64,000 bases of DNA from Lentimicrobiaceae bacterium (GTDB lineage: Bacteria > Bacteroidota > Bacteroidia > Bacteroidales > F082). The notes under the pieces are model-generated. The model was not told where the DNA came from and did no database searches. It saw only the letters and a program-made list of their open reading frames with translations. The position numbers and the translations under genes are program-made. This document shows positions 56,619-64,000 of this stretch, in pieces. The DNA lies in the NCBI GenBank assembly GCA_018661505.1, contig JABJIE010000007.1, positions 1 to 64,000 of the forward strand, written 5' to 3'. How positions within the stretch are numbered: the stretch's first letter is position 1; each line of letters begins with the position of its first letter.

Positions 56619-57149
56619 ATGAATAATATTTCTTACTCAAAAAACTGGTGGGCGCTTGCTTTTAATGGTATCATAGCTCTTTTGTTCGGTTTATTGGCAA
56701 TCTTTGCTCCGCGTGAAACTCTAGAGGTCGTTATAAAGTACTTCGGTATTGTTATGCTTATTGTTGGTGTTGCCATGCTCTTTGGGGCATACTCAAGTAT
56801 GAAAAACAAACTAAACTACGGTACAGATTTAATAAGCGCAATTATTACGGTTGCCCTGGGGGTGGTACTTTCTTTTTTCACCGAAAAAACCCTTGAAGTT
56901 ATTGTTGTAGTAATCGGGATCTGGGCTATTGTTCTGGGAATAGGGCAACTTATAATAATGTCTGCTCTTACTTCAAAGCCCGATAAAAATTATATGTTGT
57001 ATTGTGGTCTATTTACTTTGGTTTTTGGAGTCCTGATGTTTTTTAACCCTTTTACTATGGCGTCAGTGATGACTGTGGTGGTTGGTATTATGGCGGTGGT
57101 TATTGGTGTTGTTTTGATTTCGTTTGCTTTCAAGCTTAAAAACTTATAA
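56619..57149 (+). CDS. HdeD family membrane protein
   Basis: The 176-aa protein (from the ATG at 56619; an upstream in-frame ATG at 56568 adds a non-conserved lead) has six hydrophobic helices in three similar pairs, each ending in a short polar loop. NWWALAFNGIIALLFGLLAI (residues 9-28) is the family opening; later GIWAIVLGIGQLIIM and FTLVFGVLMFFNPF. HdeD gives high-density acid resistance in Escherichia coli; the mechanism is unknown. It converges on recJ with 18 bp between stops. Confidence 0.85.
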   Translation: MNNISYSKNWWALAFNGIIALLFGLLAIFAPRETLEVVIKYFGIVMLIVGVAMLFGAYSSMKNKLNYGTDLISAIITVALGVVLSFFTEKTLEVIVVVIGIWAIVLGIGQLIIMSALTSKPDKNYMLYCGLFTLVFGVLMFFNPFTMASVMTVVVGIMAVVIGVVLISFAFKLKNL

Positions 57150-57167
57150 ATCATCCCCTTGGATGTT

Positions 57168-58931
57168 TTAATCATGAAATTTAATGTCCAAAACTCTCAG
57201 CTGAAGCGTTGTATTTCCAAGCCAGAAATTTTCTTCGATATGATAACATATGTCGAAAATTTTACCCTCTTTCATCTTTTTAAAATGCCTTGCTTGATTA
57301 AATGCTATTGAGGGGACAGGGTTACCCGTTCTATCAGGGTGGACTGCTGAAAACTTTAGGTGCTTGCTCTCATCATTCTTACCTACAAGTTTAACATATC
57401 CCGTGTCGATAACGTTTTTGGTTAAAAATACCGGAGACATATTACCTGGACCAAACGGCGCAAATTGCCTTAGTATTTTATAGAACTTGTAGTTTATGTC
57501 GCTTATAAAAAGTTCGGTATCAATTTCTATTTCTGGAATAAGCATCTCTTGTGTAATGTTTTCTTCGGTATACTTATTAAACTCTGTGATAAAGCTTTCG
57601 AGATTTTCAGGTTTCAGTGACATTCCCGCAGCATAAGTATGGCCACCAAAGTTTTCTAGAAGATGAGATGTTGATTCAATTGCATTATAAACATCAAATC
57701 CTTTAACCGAGCGCGCAGAGCCCGTGATTAAACCATCTGCCCTGGTCAATACAACGGTGGGCCTATAATAGTTATCTATAAGCCTTGATGCAACTATACC
57801 AACAACACCCTTATGCCAATTAGCATTATAAACAATAGATGCTTTTTTACTAACTCCATTACCGCTCTCTCTGTTAGCAAGCATTTGTAAGGCCTCTCTG
57901 GTTATGTTGGTATCCAGTTTGCGTCGCGTTAAATTTAGTTCGTTTATTTGGTTGCCAAGTCTTATGGTGTGACCTTTATTATTGCTGATAAGAAGTCTTA
58001 CAGAATCTGTTGCACTGTCTATCCTGCCTGCAGCATTTATTTTTGGGCCTATTAGGAACACAAGATCTGTTATTGTTATTTTCCTATCGAAATAATGCGT
58101 GGGGCCCAGTGAGGTTCTTTTTTTTATTCCAGCGGAGTTTAAAAGATATGTTATTCCTATACGGGGAGACATGTTAAGATTTTCTAATCCAAAATATGAT
58201 AGAGTTCTATTTTCTCCTACAATTGCAACCATATCAGCGGCAATACTTATGGCAACAAGGTCAAGAAAAGCATAGGTGGTTTCTGGTGGCATTTCAAACC
58301 TAGCGGCAAGAGCTTGTATGAGTTTAAAACCAACTCCAGCTCCAGACAGCTCCTTAAAAGGATAATTACAATCATTTTGTTTGGGGTCTAAAACAGCGAT
58401 CGCCTCTGGAATCTTATCTCCTGGGCGATGATGGTCGCAAATAATTATGTCTAGCCCTTTTTTATTTGCATATTCAACCTTTTCAACCGCCTTAATTCCA
58501 CAGTCAAGTGATATCATCAACGTGTGGCCTTCAGAAACAGCATAATCTATCCCCTTAAAAGAAATTCCATAGCCCTCGTTGTAACGATCTGGTATATAAA
58601 AATCGACTAATTTGTGGGTGCCTTTCAGGAAAGAATAAACAATACTAACAGCAGTGGTTCCGTCCACATCATAATCACCATATACTAGTATTTTTTCTCC
58701 ATTTTCTCTGGCTTTTTCCAGGCGGTTAATTGCTTTATCCATTCCCTTCATTAGAAAAGGATCATGCAATTTGCTTATTTCTGGACGAAAAAAAGACTTG
58801 GCTGTTTGATAGCTTTTAATACCTCTCTGAGCCAAGAGGTTGGCGAGTTTGTGGTTGATATTAAGCGCCTTTGAAAGCGGCTCAATAATCTTATTATCAG
58901 CCACTTTTTTTATCACCCACCTCTTTTCCAT
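57168..58931 (-). CDS. recJ: Single-stranded-DNA-specific exonuclease RecJ
   Basis: 5'-3' exonuclease acting in recombination and mismatch repair. The 587-aa length is standard. The DHH phosphoesterase core is visible: VYGDYDVDGTTAVSIVY (about residues 83-99), MISLDCGIKAVEK (about 139), the DHH in IIICDHHRPGDKIPE (about 160) and AVLDPKQNDCNYPF. The C-terminal DHHA1 domain has GVVGIVASRLIDNYYRP (about 369) and ENFGGHTYAAGMSL. The gene is downstream of the MacB-type permease on the same strand, with a 197-bp gap. Confidence 0.95.
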   Translation of the reverse strand: MEKRWVIKKVADNKIIEPLSKALNINHKLANLLAQRGIKSYQTAKSFFRPEISKLHDPFLMKGMDKAINRLEKARENGEKILVYGDYDVDGTTAVSIVYSFLKGTHKLVDFYIPDRYNEGYGISFKGIDYAVSEGHTLMISLDCGIKAVEKVEYANKKGLDIIICDHHRPGDKIPEAIAVLDPKQNDCNYPFKELSGAGVGFKLIQALAARFEMPPETTYAFLDLVAISIAADMVAIVGENRTLSYFGLENLNMSPRIGITYLLNSAGIKKRTSLGPTHYFDRKITITDLVFLIGPKINAAGRIDSATDSVRLLISNNKGHTIRLGNQINELNLTRRKLDTNITREALQMLANRESGNGVSKKASIVYNANWHKGVVGIVASRLIDNYYRPTVVLTRADGLITGSARSVKGFDVYNAIESTSHLLENFGGHTYAAGMSLKPENLESFITEFNKYTEENITQEMLIPEIEIDTELFISDINYKFYKILRQFAPFGPGNMSPVFLTKNVIDTGYVKLVGKNDESKHLKFSAVHPDRTGNPVPSIAFNQARHFKKMKEGKIFDICYHIEENFWLGNTTLQLRVLDIKFHD

Positions 58932-59017
58932 GCTTAAAATTTTATTCTGTAAATATATGTATTTATGCCATAAAATACGGGATGTTTGTGTATATTATAA
59001 GAAAGCGTCTATTCTTA

Positions 59018-59041
59018 AGAGTATTAGAATAAACTCTTAGT
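59018..59041 (-). repeat. Inverted repeat between the permease gene and recJ
   Basis: TAAGAGT and ACTCTTA arms pair as a 7-bp stem around about 9 nt. There is no T-tract after it on either strand, so a terminator call would be weak; an mRNA hairpin is as likely. Confidence 0.35.
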
Positions 59042-59128
59042 TATTTACTAAACCTCTCCTGTTTTGTTACTCTGTTTTTTTAGTTTCAGCACTAGTGGTT
59101 TGATGACGCAATGACTATTTGGTTATCA

Positions 59129-60370
59129 CTAAAAGCTTGACCTCATCGCTTCCACCGGATCAAGCCGAGATGCTGACCATGCTGGTATAAATCCCGACAC
59201 GAATCCTATCATGGCAGAAACTAATATTCCCAATGTAATATTTCCAAGTGTAAGTATTAGTTCAAAGTTGAAAATCGAGCTTACCATAAAGGTTAGGGCG
59301 TATACTATTACCAAGCCTACTATACCGCCAATTATTGCAAGGAATACCGCTTCGAATAAAAATTGCAATAATATAAAGTAGTTTTTGGCGCCGAGAGCCT
59401 TCTGTATTCCAATTTGATTTGTGCGTTCTTTAACACTAACAAACATTATGTTTGCAACACCAAAGCCACCAACTAGTAATGAAAAACCACCAATTATCCA
59501 CCCAACGGTTGCTATAACCGCAAAAAGCTGATCAAATCCTTTGTTTATTATGTCTGTTTCATTTAAAGCAAAGCTGTCGTCTGCTGAAGGGGGTAGCTTC
59601 CTTATGGAGCGCATTATTCCTGTTAGCTCATCAATCATTTGATCGTTGGACACATCCGATCTTGCCTTTACAATAATCGTTGTACCAGTTCGTCTAAAAT
59701 CCAATAGTTTTTGACCATATTTTGCCGGTATTATAATCCAATTGTCTTTAGAGTTGCCAAAAATATCTTCTCCTTGTTTCTTGGTTACCCCTATCACATC
59801 TGTTTTCCGTCCAAACACCTTTATTTTTCTGCCTATAGCATCTTTTCCCTTGAATAAGCTTTCGGCAATATCTGCGCCTATGATCGCAATGTTTCGGCCA
59901 CTATGAGATTCTGCTGGAGTGAAATACCTTCCTTCCTGAAGGTCAAACGGCATAACCTTGGTGTAATCTTGGGATACAGGTACTATTGGCACATTCTCAA
60001 CCCTGTCTGCTCCATAATAAACATCGCGATTCACGCTTACCATAAATGCAGAAGCGGCAGCGGTATTAGACCTTTTCATAATTTCTCCCATTTCCTTTAG
60101 CGTAGGCTCGGGTCTCTGATAGTATTTCCACCACGGGTATTCAGAACCCACCTTCCATGGCCACTTCTGGATAAATATAACATTGCTTCCAAGTGAGCTT
60201 ATTTCACTTTTTATGGCGCTTTCTAGGCTATCAAAAACGGTGAATACCGAAATAATTGAGAATATTCCAATGGTAATACCTAGTAACGAAAGCACACTTC
60301 TTATTTTGTTTATGGCCAGCGCGTGGGTGGCGAAAAGTATACTTTCTGATATTAATTTGAGTATTTTCAT
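59129..60370 (-). CDS. MacB-type ABC transporter permease (FtsX family), orphan
   Basis: The 413-aa protein has one N-terminal membrane helix (INKIRSVLSLLGITIGIFSI, about residues 20-39), a large periplasmic MacB-PCD domain (about 45-270) and three C-terminal helices forming the FtsX core (GGFGVANIMFVSVKERTNQIG, about 300; ending DPVEAMRSSF). Such permeases work with a cytoplasmic ATPase and often a membrane-fusion protein to move lipids, peptides or antibiotics or to send mechanical signals. No ATPase is next to it, so its partner must lie elsewhere. The substrate is unknown. Confidence 0.88.
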   Translation of the reverse strand: MKILKLISESILFATHALAINKIRSVLSLLGITIGIFSIISVFTVFDSLESAIKSEISSLGSNVIFIQKWPWKVGSEYPWWKYYQRPEPTLKEMGEIMKRSNTAAASAFMVSVNRDVYYGADRVENVPIVPVSQDYTKVMPFDLQEGRYFTPAESHSGRNIAIIGADIAESLFKGKDAIGRKIKVFGRKTDVIGVTKKQGEDIFGNSKDNWIIIPAKYGQKLLDFRRTGTTIIVKARSDVSNDQMIDELTGIMRSIRKLPPSADDSFALNETDIINKGFDQLFAVIATVGWIIGGFSLLVGGFGVANIMFVSVKERTNQIGIQKALGAKNYFILLQFLFEAVFLAIIGGIVGLVIVYALTFMVSSIFNFELILTLGNITLGILVSAMIGFVSGFIPAWSASRLDPVEAMRSSF

Positions 60371-60500
60371 GTTTATCAGTGATAAATTGGAAGTAATGTT
60401 CAGTATTAGATTACTACTGACTACTGTAAATTTCTAAATTTTCAAAAATCGTTAAAATATATGAGAAAAAGTCTCGTGTAAGTTAATTAAAACGTGTTAT

Positions 60501-60532
60501 TTTGTAATAAATTTTATTTTACAATAATTTCC
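60501..60532 (+). promoter_or_regulatory. Bacteroidota promoter of purH
   Basis: TTTG at 60501-60504, a 20-bp spacer and TAATTTCC at 60525-60532 (6 of 8 consensus positions counting the two free ones). The ATG is 17 bp downstream. No purine riboswitch was recognised. Confidence 0.4.
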
Positions 60533-60549
60533 AAAAACTTTCTTCTTAA

Positions 60550-62064
60550 ATGAAAAAAATAGAAACAGCATTAATTTCCGTATTTAATAAAGATGGTCTT
60601 GATTTGCTTCTTGAAAAATTAAATGGCTTGGGTATAAATTTTATATCAACTGGTGGTACTCATAGCTATATTAAAAAGATGGGTTATGAGGCAACTAAGG
60701 TAGAGGCCTTAACAACATACCCTTCTATTTTAGGCGGAAGGGTTAAAACACTACACCCAAAAGTAATGGGGGGAATACTTGCTCGCGGAGATAATGATGG
60801 TGATAAGAAAGAATTGGATGAATATGATATTATTCCAATAGACCTGGTTATTGTGGACCTTTATCCATTTGAAGAAACCCTTAAAACGGCAAGTGAGGAG
60901 GGTGAAATTATTGAAAAAATAGACATTGGCGGAATAACCCTAATTAGAGCTGCTGCAAAGAATTTTAAAGACGTAATGGTGGTTCCGTCTTCGTGTCTTT
61001 ATGAAGACTTTTTGTCTCTTCTTGATTCAAAAAACGGAAGTACAGAAATGGAAGATAGAAAATTCTACGCCGCCCAAGCATTTAACATTAGCTCACATTA
61101 TGACACTGCAATATTTAATTGGTTTAATCCTGGTAAAATTAACACTTTCAAGGTTAGTGATAATAAAGGAAATACCCTAAGATATGGTGAAAACCCTCAT
61201 CAAAAAGGTATTTTTTACGGTGATCTGGTAGAGGTTTTTGATCAGGTTCACGGAAAGGCAGTTTCATACAATAACCTGCTTGACCTTGATGCTGCCATTG
61301 GCCTAATCAAAGACTTTGAGGAAACAACATTTGCCGTTATCAAGCATAATAATGCCTGTGGTCTAGCATCAAGAGAAAACCTCACAGAGGCATGGAATGC
61401 GGCGCTAGCAGGAGATCCTGTTTCTGCATTTGGTGGGGTATTAACAACAAACAAAAATATAGACGCGGAAACCGCTAAAGAAATAAATAAAATTTTCTTT
61501 GAAATAGTTATTGCACCATCATACGATGATGATGCTCTTGAGATACTAAAAAGCAAGAAAAATAGGATTATTTTAATACTAAAAAGTACAGGCTTTAATA
61601 GCCTTCAGTATAGATCTTTATTAAATGGCGTTCTTGTTCAAGATAAAGATCTTAAAACTGAAATCTCAGAAGACCTTGTTAAAGCAACAAAAAGAAAACC
61701 CTCCGAAAGAGAGGTGGAAGATCTGTTGTTTGCTAACAAACTGGTTAAGCACACAAAGTCCAATACCATTGTTCTGGCAAATAATAAACAGCTTGTTGGC
61801 TCGGGAACTGGTCAAACTTCAAGAGTAGACGCCCTTAAACAGGCGATCGAAAAGGCTAAAAATTTTAAGCTTCCCCTAGAAGGAGCTGTTATGGCATCTG
61901 ATGCATTTTTTCCTTTTCCTGACTGTGTAGAGATTGCAGAAAAGGCTGGTATAAAATCAGTTATACAACCAGGAGGCTCCATTCGTGATAAGGATTCCGT
62001 TGATTATTGTGACAATAACGGTATGTCAATGGTAATGACAGGAAACAGACATTTTAAGCATTAA
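60550..62064 (+). CDS. purH: Bifunctional AICAR transformylase/IMP cyclohydrolase
   Basis: Last two steps of de novo purine synthesis. The 504-aa protein has the N-terminal IMP cyclohydrolase (MGS-like) domain with ALISVFNKDGLDLLLEKL, FISTGGTHSYIKKMGY and TLHPKVMGGILARGDN (about residues 75-90), DIGGITLIRAAAKNF (about 127), and the transformylase domain with LRYGENPHQKG (about 217), FAVIKHNNACGLAS (about 260), GDPVSAFGGV and SDAFFPFPDCVEIA (about 455). It is followed by mreB, an order common in Bacteroidales. Confidence 0.97.
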   Translation: MKKIETALISVFNKDGLDLLLEKLNGLGINFISTGGTHSYIKKMGYEATKVEALTTYPSILGGRVKTLHPKVMGGILARGDNDGDKKELDEYDIIPIDLVIVDLYPFEETLKTASEEGEIIEKIDIGGITLIRAAAKNFKDVMVVPSSCLYEDFLSLLDSKNGSTEMEDRKFYAAQAFNISSHYDTAIFNWFNPGKINTFKVSDNKGNTLRYGENPHQKGIFYGDLVEVFDQVHGKAVSYNNLLDLDAAIGLIKDFEETTFAVIKHNNACGLASRENLTEAWNAALAGDPVSAFGGVLTTNKNIDAETAKEINKIFFEIVIAPSYDDDALEILKSKKNRIILILKSTGFNSLQYRSLLNGVLVQDKDLKTEISEDLVKATKRKPSEREVEDLLFANKLVKHTKSNTIVLANNKQLVGSGTGQTSRVDALKQAIEKAKNFKLPLEGAVMASDAFFPFPDCVEIAEKAGIKSVIQPGGSIRDKDSVDYCDNNGMSMVMTGNRHFKH

Positions 62065-62108
62065 ATTGCGCCATGAAACATCTTTTTATGAATCAAGTAA
62101 AAAAACTG

Positions 62109-62139
62109 TTGTTAACATCATAAAATTTCAATATTTTTA
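62109..62139 (+). promoter_or_regulatory. Bacteroidota promoter of mreB
   Basis: TTG at 62109-62111, a 20-bp spacer and TATTTTTA at 62132-62139 (one mismatch to TAnnTTTG). The mreB ATG is 56 bp downstream. Confidence 0.5.
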
Positions 62140-62195
62140 CAAGCCACTAAGCGTAGTGTGGTTCGGATTGAATTACTAACAATTATTACTATTAT

Positions 62196-63218
62196 ATGGG
62201 ACTGTTTTCATTTTTAACAAAGGAGATTGCCATTGACCTCGGCACTGCCAACACCATTATCATTTATAATGACAAGGTTATTGTTGACGAGCCTTCCATA
62301 GTTGCTTTAGAGCGGAACACTGGAAGGATTATAGCTGTGGGGAAAAAGGCGATGATGATGCACGGAAAAACACATGAAAACATAAAAACAATACGGCCCT
62401 TGCGCGATGGTGTAATCGCAGATTTTCAGAGTGCTGAATATATGATCCGTGAAATGATCAAAATGATCGGAATGAAAAACACCATCTTCCCTCCTGCCCT
62501 AAGAATGGTTATATGTATCCCGTCGGGTATCACCGAGGTTGAAGAAAGAGCTGTAAAAGACTCTGCTGAGCAGGCTGGTGCAAAAGAAATTAGGCTTATT
62601 CACGAGCCTATGGCTGCTGCAATAGGTATTGGTATTGATGTTCTAGAGCCAACCGGAAATATGATAATAGACATTGGTGGTGGTACTAGTGAAATTGCTG
62701 TTATAGCTCTTGGTGGAATTGTTAATAATACCTCAATTCGTATTGCGGGTGATGACTTTAATTCCGATATAGAAGAGTATATGCGAAAGCAGCATAACAT
62801 TATAGTGGGTGAAAGAACGGCAGAAAGAATAAAAATTGAAGTTGGTGCCGCAATTACAGAACTTGAAAATCCTCCGGATGAATATGCTGTACATGGACGG
62901 GATATGCTAACGGGAATACCGAAAGAAATTAAAGTAAATTATAAAGAAATCGCAAGCTGTTTAGATAAATCCATATCAAAAATTGAAGCGGCTGTGCTAA
63001 ACGCCCTTGAAAAAACACCCCCAGAGCTAAGTGCTGATATCTATCGTACAGGAATATATGTTGCTGGTGGAGGCTCTATGCTAAGGGGCCTGGATGAAAG
63101 GCTACATCATAAAACAAAGCTTTCTGTTCATGTTGCTGAAGACCCATTGAGGGCTGTGGCGAGAGGAACCGGTATTGCTTTGAAAAATTTTGATAAGTTC
63201 ACTTTCCTTATCAAATAA
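62196..63218 (+). CDS. mreB: Rod shape-determining protein MreB
   Basis: Bacterial actin homologue that guides cell-wall elongation, so the organism is probably rod-shaped. The 340-aa length is standard. ATPase motifs are phosphate-1 EIAIDLGTANTIIIYNDK (about residues 10-27), phosphate-2 NMIIDIGGGTSEIAVIALGG (about 155-174) and the adenosine-binding VAGGGSMLRGLDERL (about 285). IHEPMAAAIGIG and RIAGDDFN are further hallmarks. It is the first gene of the mre cluster; mreC starts 25 bp later. Confidence 0.97.
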   Translation: MGLFSFLTKEIAIDLGTANTIIIYNDKVIVDEPSIVALERNTGRIIAVGKKAMMMHGKTHENIKTIRPLRDGVIADFQSAEYMIREMIKMIGMKNTIFPPALRMVICIPSGITEVEERAVKDSAEQAGAKEIRLIHEPMAAAIGIGIDVLEPTGNMIIDIGGGTSEIAVIALGGIVNNTSIRIAGDDFNSDIEEYMRKQHNIIVGERTAERIKIEVGAAITELENPPDEYAVHGRDMLTGIPKEIKVNYKEIASCLDKSISKIEAAVLNALEKTPPELSADIYRTGIYVAGGGSMLRGLDERLHHKTKLSVHVAEDPLRAVARGTGIALKNFDKFTFLIK

Positions 63219-63243
63219 TTTAAAAGACTTTAAATGAGCTAGA

Positions 63244-64000
63244 ATGCGCAATCTTTTTGCATTATTATGGAGAAATCAGTTTTTTGTTCTGTTCATTCTA
63301 CTTGAAACCACATCGATATTTCTGTTAACCCGAAGTTATTCTTACCACGGCTCATTGGCTTATAGCACAACCAGCGATATTAGTGGTAGTGTTTTTAACT
63401 CTTACAACAACCTTACAAGATACCTTGCGCTTAACGAGGAAAATAATGCCCTGGCTGAAGAGAATGCAAGGCTTAGAAACCTGGTTCCGTCTTCATTACT
63501 ATTGCATGATAGTATTTATTTAAACAACGACACATCCTACAGGTATATTCCTGCCAGGGTAGTTCAAAATACAGTTAACAAAAGTAATAACTTCATTATT
63601 ATCAATAAGGGTAATAATGATGGAATAATGAAGGAAATGGGTGTGATATCTCGAAATGGCGTTGTGGGTGTTGTTGTGGGTGTTTCTGACAATTACTCTA
63701 CAATAATGTCGATGCTACATTCAAGGGTGCGAATTAGCGCAAGAGTTAAAAAAAGTGGGCAGTTGGTAAATGTTATTTGGGGACAAAAAAACCATCTGTT
63801 TGGAACTGTAATTGATATCCCCTCCCATATTTCTCTTGGGGAGGGAGATTCTGTAATAACCAGTGGAAACTCCATGATATTTCCAGAAAACATTTTGATT
63901 GGAGTTATTGAGTCACACGAAACGGATTTGAATAAAAATCTGAGCTCGGCGAAAATACGGCTGGGTGCTGATTTCAATGGCCTATACCACGTTTATTTAA
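63244..64000 (+). CDS. mreC: Rod shape-determining protein MreC (partial, 3' end outside window)
   Basis: Periplasmic scaffold of the elongasome, linking MreB to wall synthases. The ATG at 63244 opens a frame that stays open to the window end (252 codons). It has a short cytoplasmic start, one membrane helix (FFVLFILLETTSIFLL, about residues 13-28), a coiled coil (LALNEENNALAEENARLRNL, about 63-82) and the start of the MreC beta-barrel domain (IINKGNNDGIMKEMGVIS, GVVGVVVGVSDNYSTIMSML, GDSVITSGNSMIFPENI). It follows mreB as in the standard mreBCD order. Confidence 0.93.
   Translation, partial: MRNLFALLWRNQFFVLFILLETTSIFLLTRSYSYHGSLAYSTTSDISGSVFNSYNNLTRYLALNEENNALAEENARLRNLVPSSLLLHDSIYLNNDTSYRYIPARVVQNTVNKSNNFIIINKGNNDGIMKEMGVISRNGVVGVVVGVSDNYSTIMSMLHSRVRISARVKKSGQLVNVIWGQKNHLFGTVIDIPSHISLGEGDSVITSGNSMIFPENILIGVIESHETDLNKNLSSAKIRLGADFNGLYHVYL

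Noticed and set aside
1-64000. CRISPR arrays, insertion sequences, integrases, toxin-antitoxin pairs or phage genes
   Set aside because: No regularly spaced repeats, transposase motifs or phage-type genes were seen on either strand.

Overview
The window is an AT-rich bacterial chromosome segment from a member of the Bacteroidota, probably of the Bacteroidales/Marinilabiliales side of the phylum. The evidence is a gliding-motility lipoprotein (GldH), a type IX secretion C-terminal sorting domain, an S46 dipeptidyl-peptidase, DUF3109, a 'purH-mreB-mreC' order, non-ATG (TTG/GTG) starts, and promoters of the Bacteroidota form (TTG, about 20 bp, TAnnTTTG) upstream of many genes. About 60 protein genes were found, almost all core housekeeping. 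No rRNA, tRNA, CRISPR array, prophage, insertion sequence or conjugative element was seen.

Layout. 1-2.5 kb: end of cysD and cysN with a C-terminal APS-kinase-like domain (sulfate activation). 2.5-9.4 kb: RNase H, gldH, a coiled-coil membrane protein, ruvC, a flippase-like membrane protein with a membrane glycosyltransferase, ispD and queA. 9.4-15.7 kb: type II NADH dehydrogenase, S46 peptidase and manC (one leftward unit), a SprT-like protein and a small lipoprotein. 15.8-19 kb: mlaE-mlaF-cvpA and pgk. 19.3-29.8 kb: a fused double-ATPase peptide transporter subunit, prs-rplY-pth, argF-glyS, DUF3109, purN, and acpP-fabF-rnc. 29.9-38.8 kb: ClC channel, amt with a PII gene, DsrE-like protein, thioesterase, trpS-hflX, lnt and a small lipoprotein. 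39-46.7 kb: rnr, an LTA-synthase-like sulfatase-fold enzyme, and a two-gene operon of exported unknown proteins (one a long modular leucine-rich-repeat protein). 46.8-57.1 kb: a large exported beta-propeller protein, proline dehydrogenase, yceD-rpmF, fabH, a secreted esterase, a C69 peptidase and HdeD. 57.1-64 kb: recJ, an orphan MacB-type permease, purH, mreB and the start of mreC.

How the genes fit together. Fatty-acid synthesis is represented twice (acpP-fabF; fabH), as are purine synthesis (purN, purH, prs) and envelope biogenesis (lnt, mlaEF, mreBC, LTA-synthase-like, manC). Ammonium uptake is paired with its PII regulator. Several exported hydrolases and peptidases (S46, C69, T9SS esterase) suggest a protein/peptide-degrading lifestyle, and proline dehydrogenase and a peptide transporter ATPase agree with it.

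I did not find a convincing new multi-gene system. The most unusual items are the degenerate APS-kinase domain on CysN, the modular LRR protein with its overlapping partner gene, a PII protein with an extra loop, an unlisted small cysteine-rich lipoprotein with a TTG start, and three decayed reading frames in intergenic regions.
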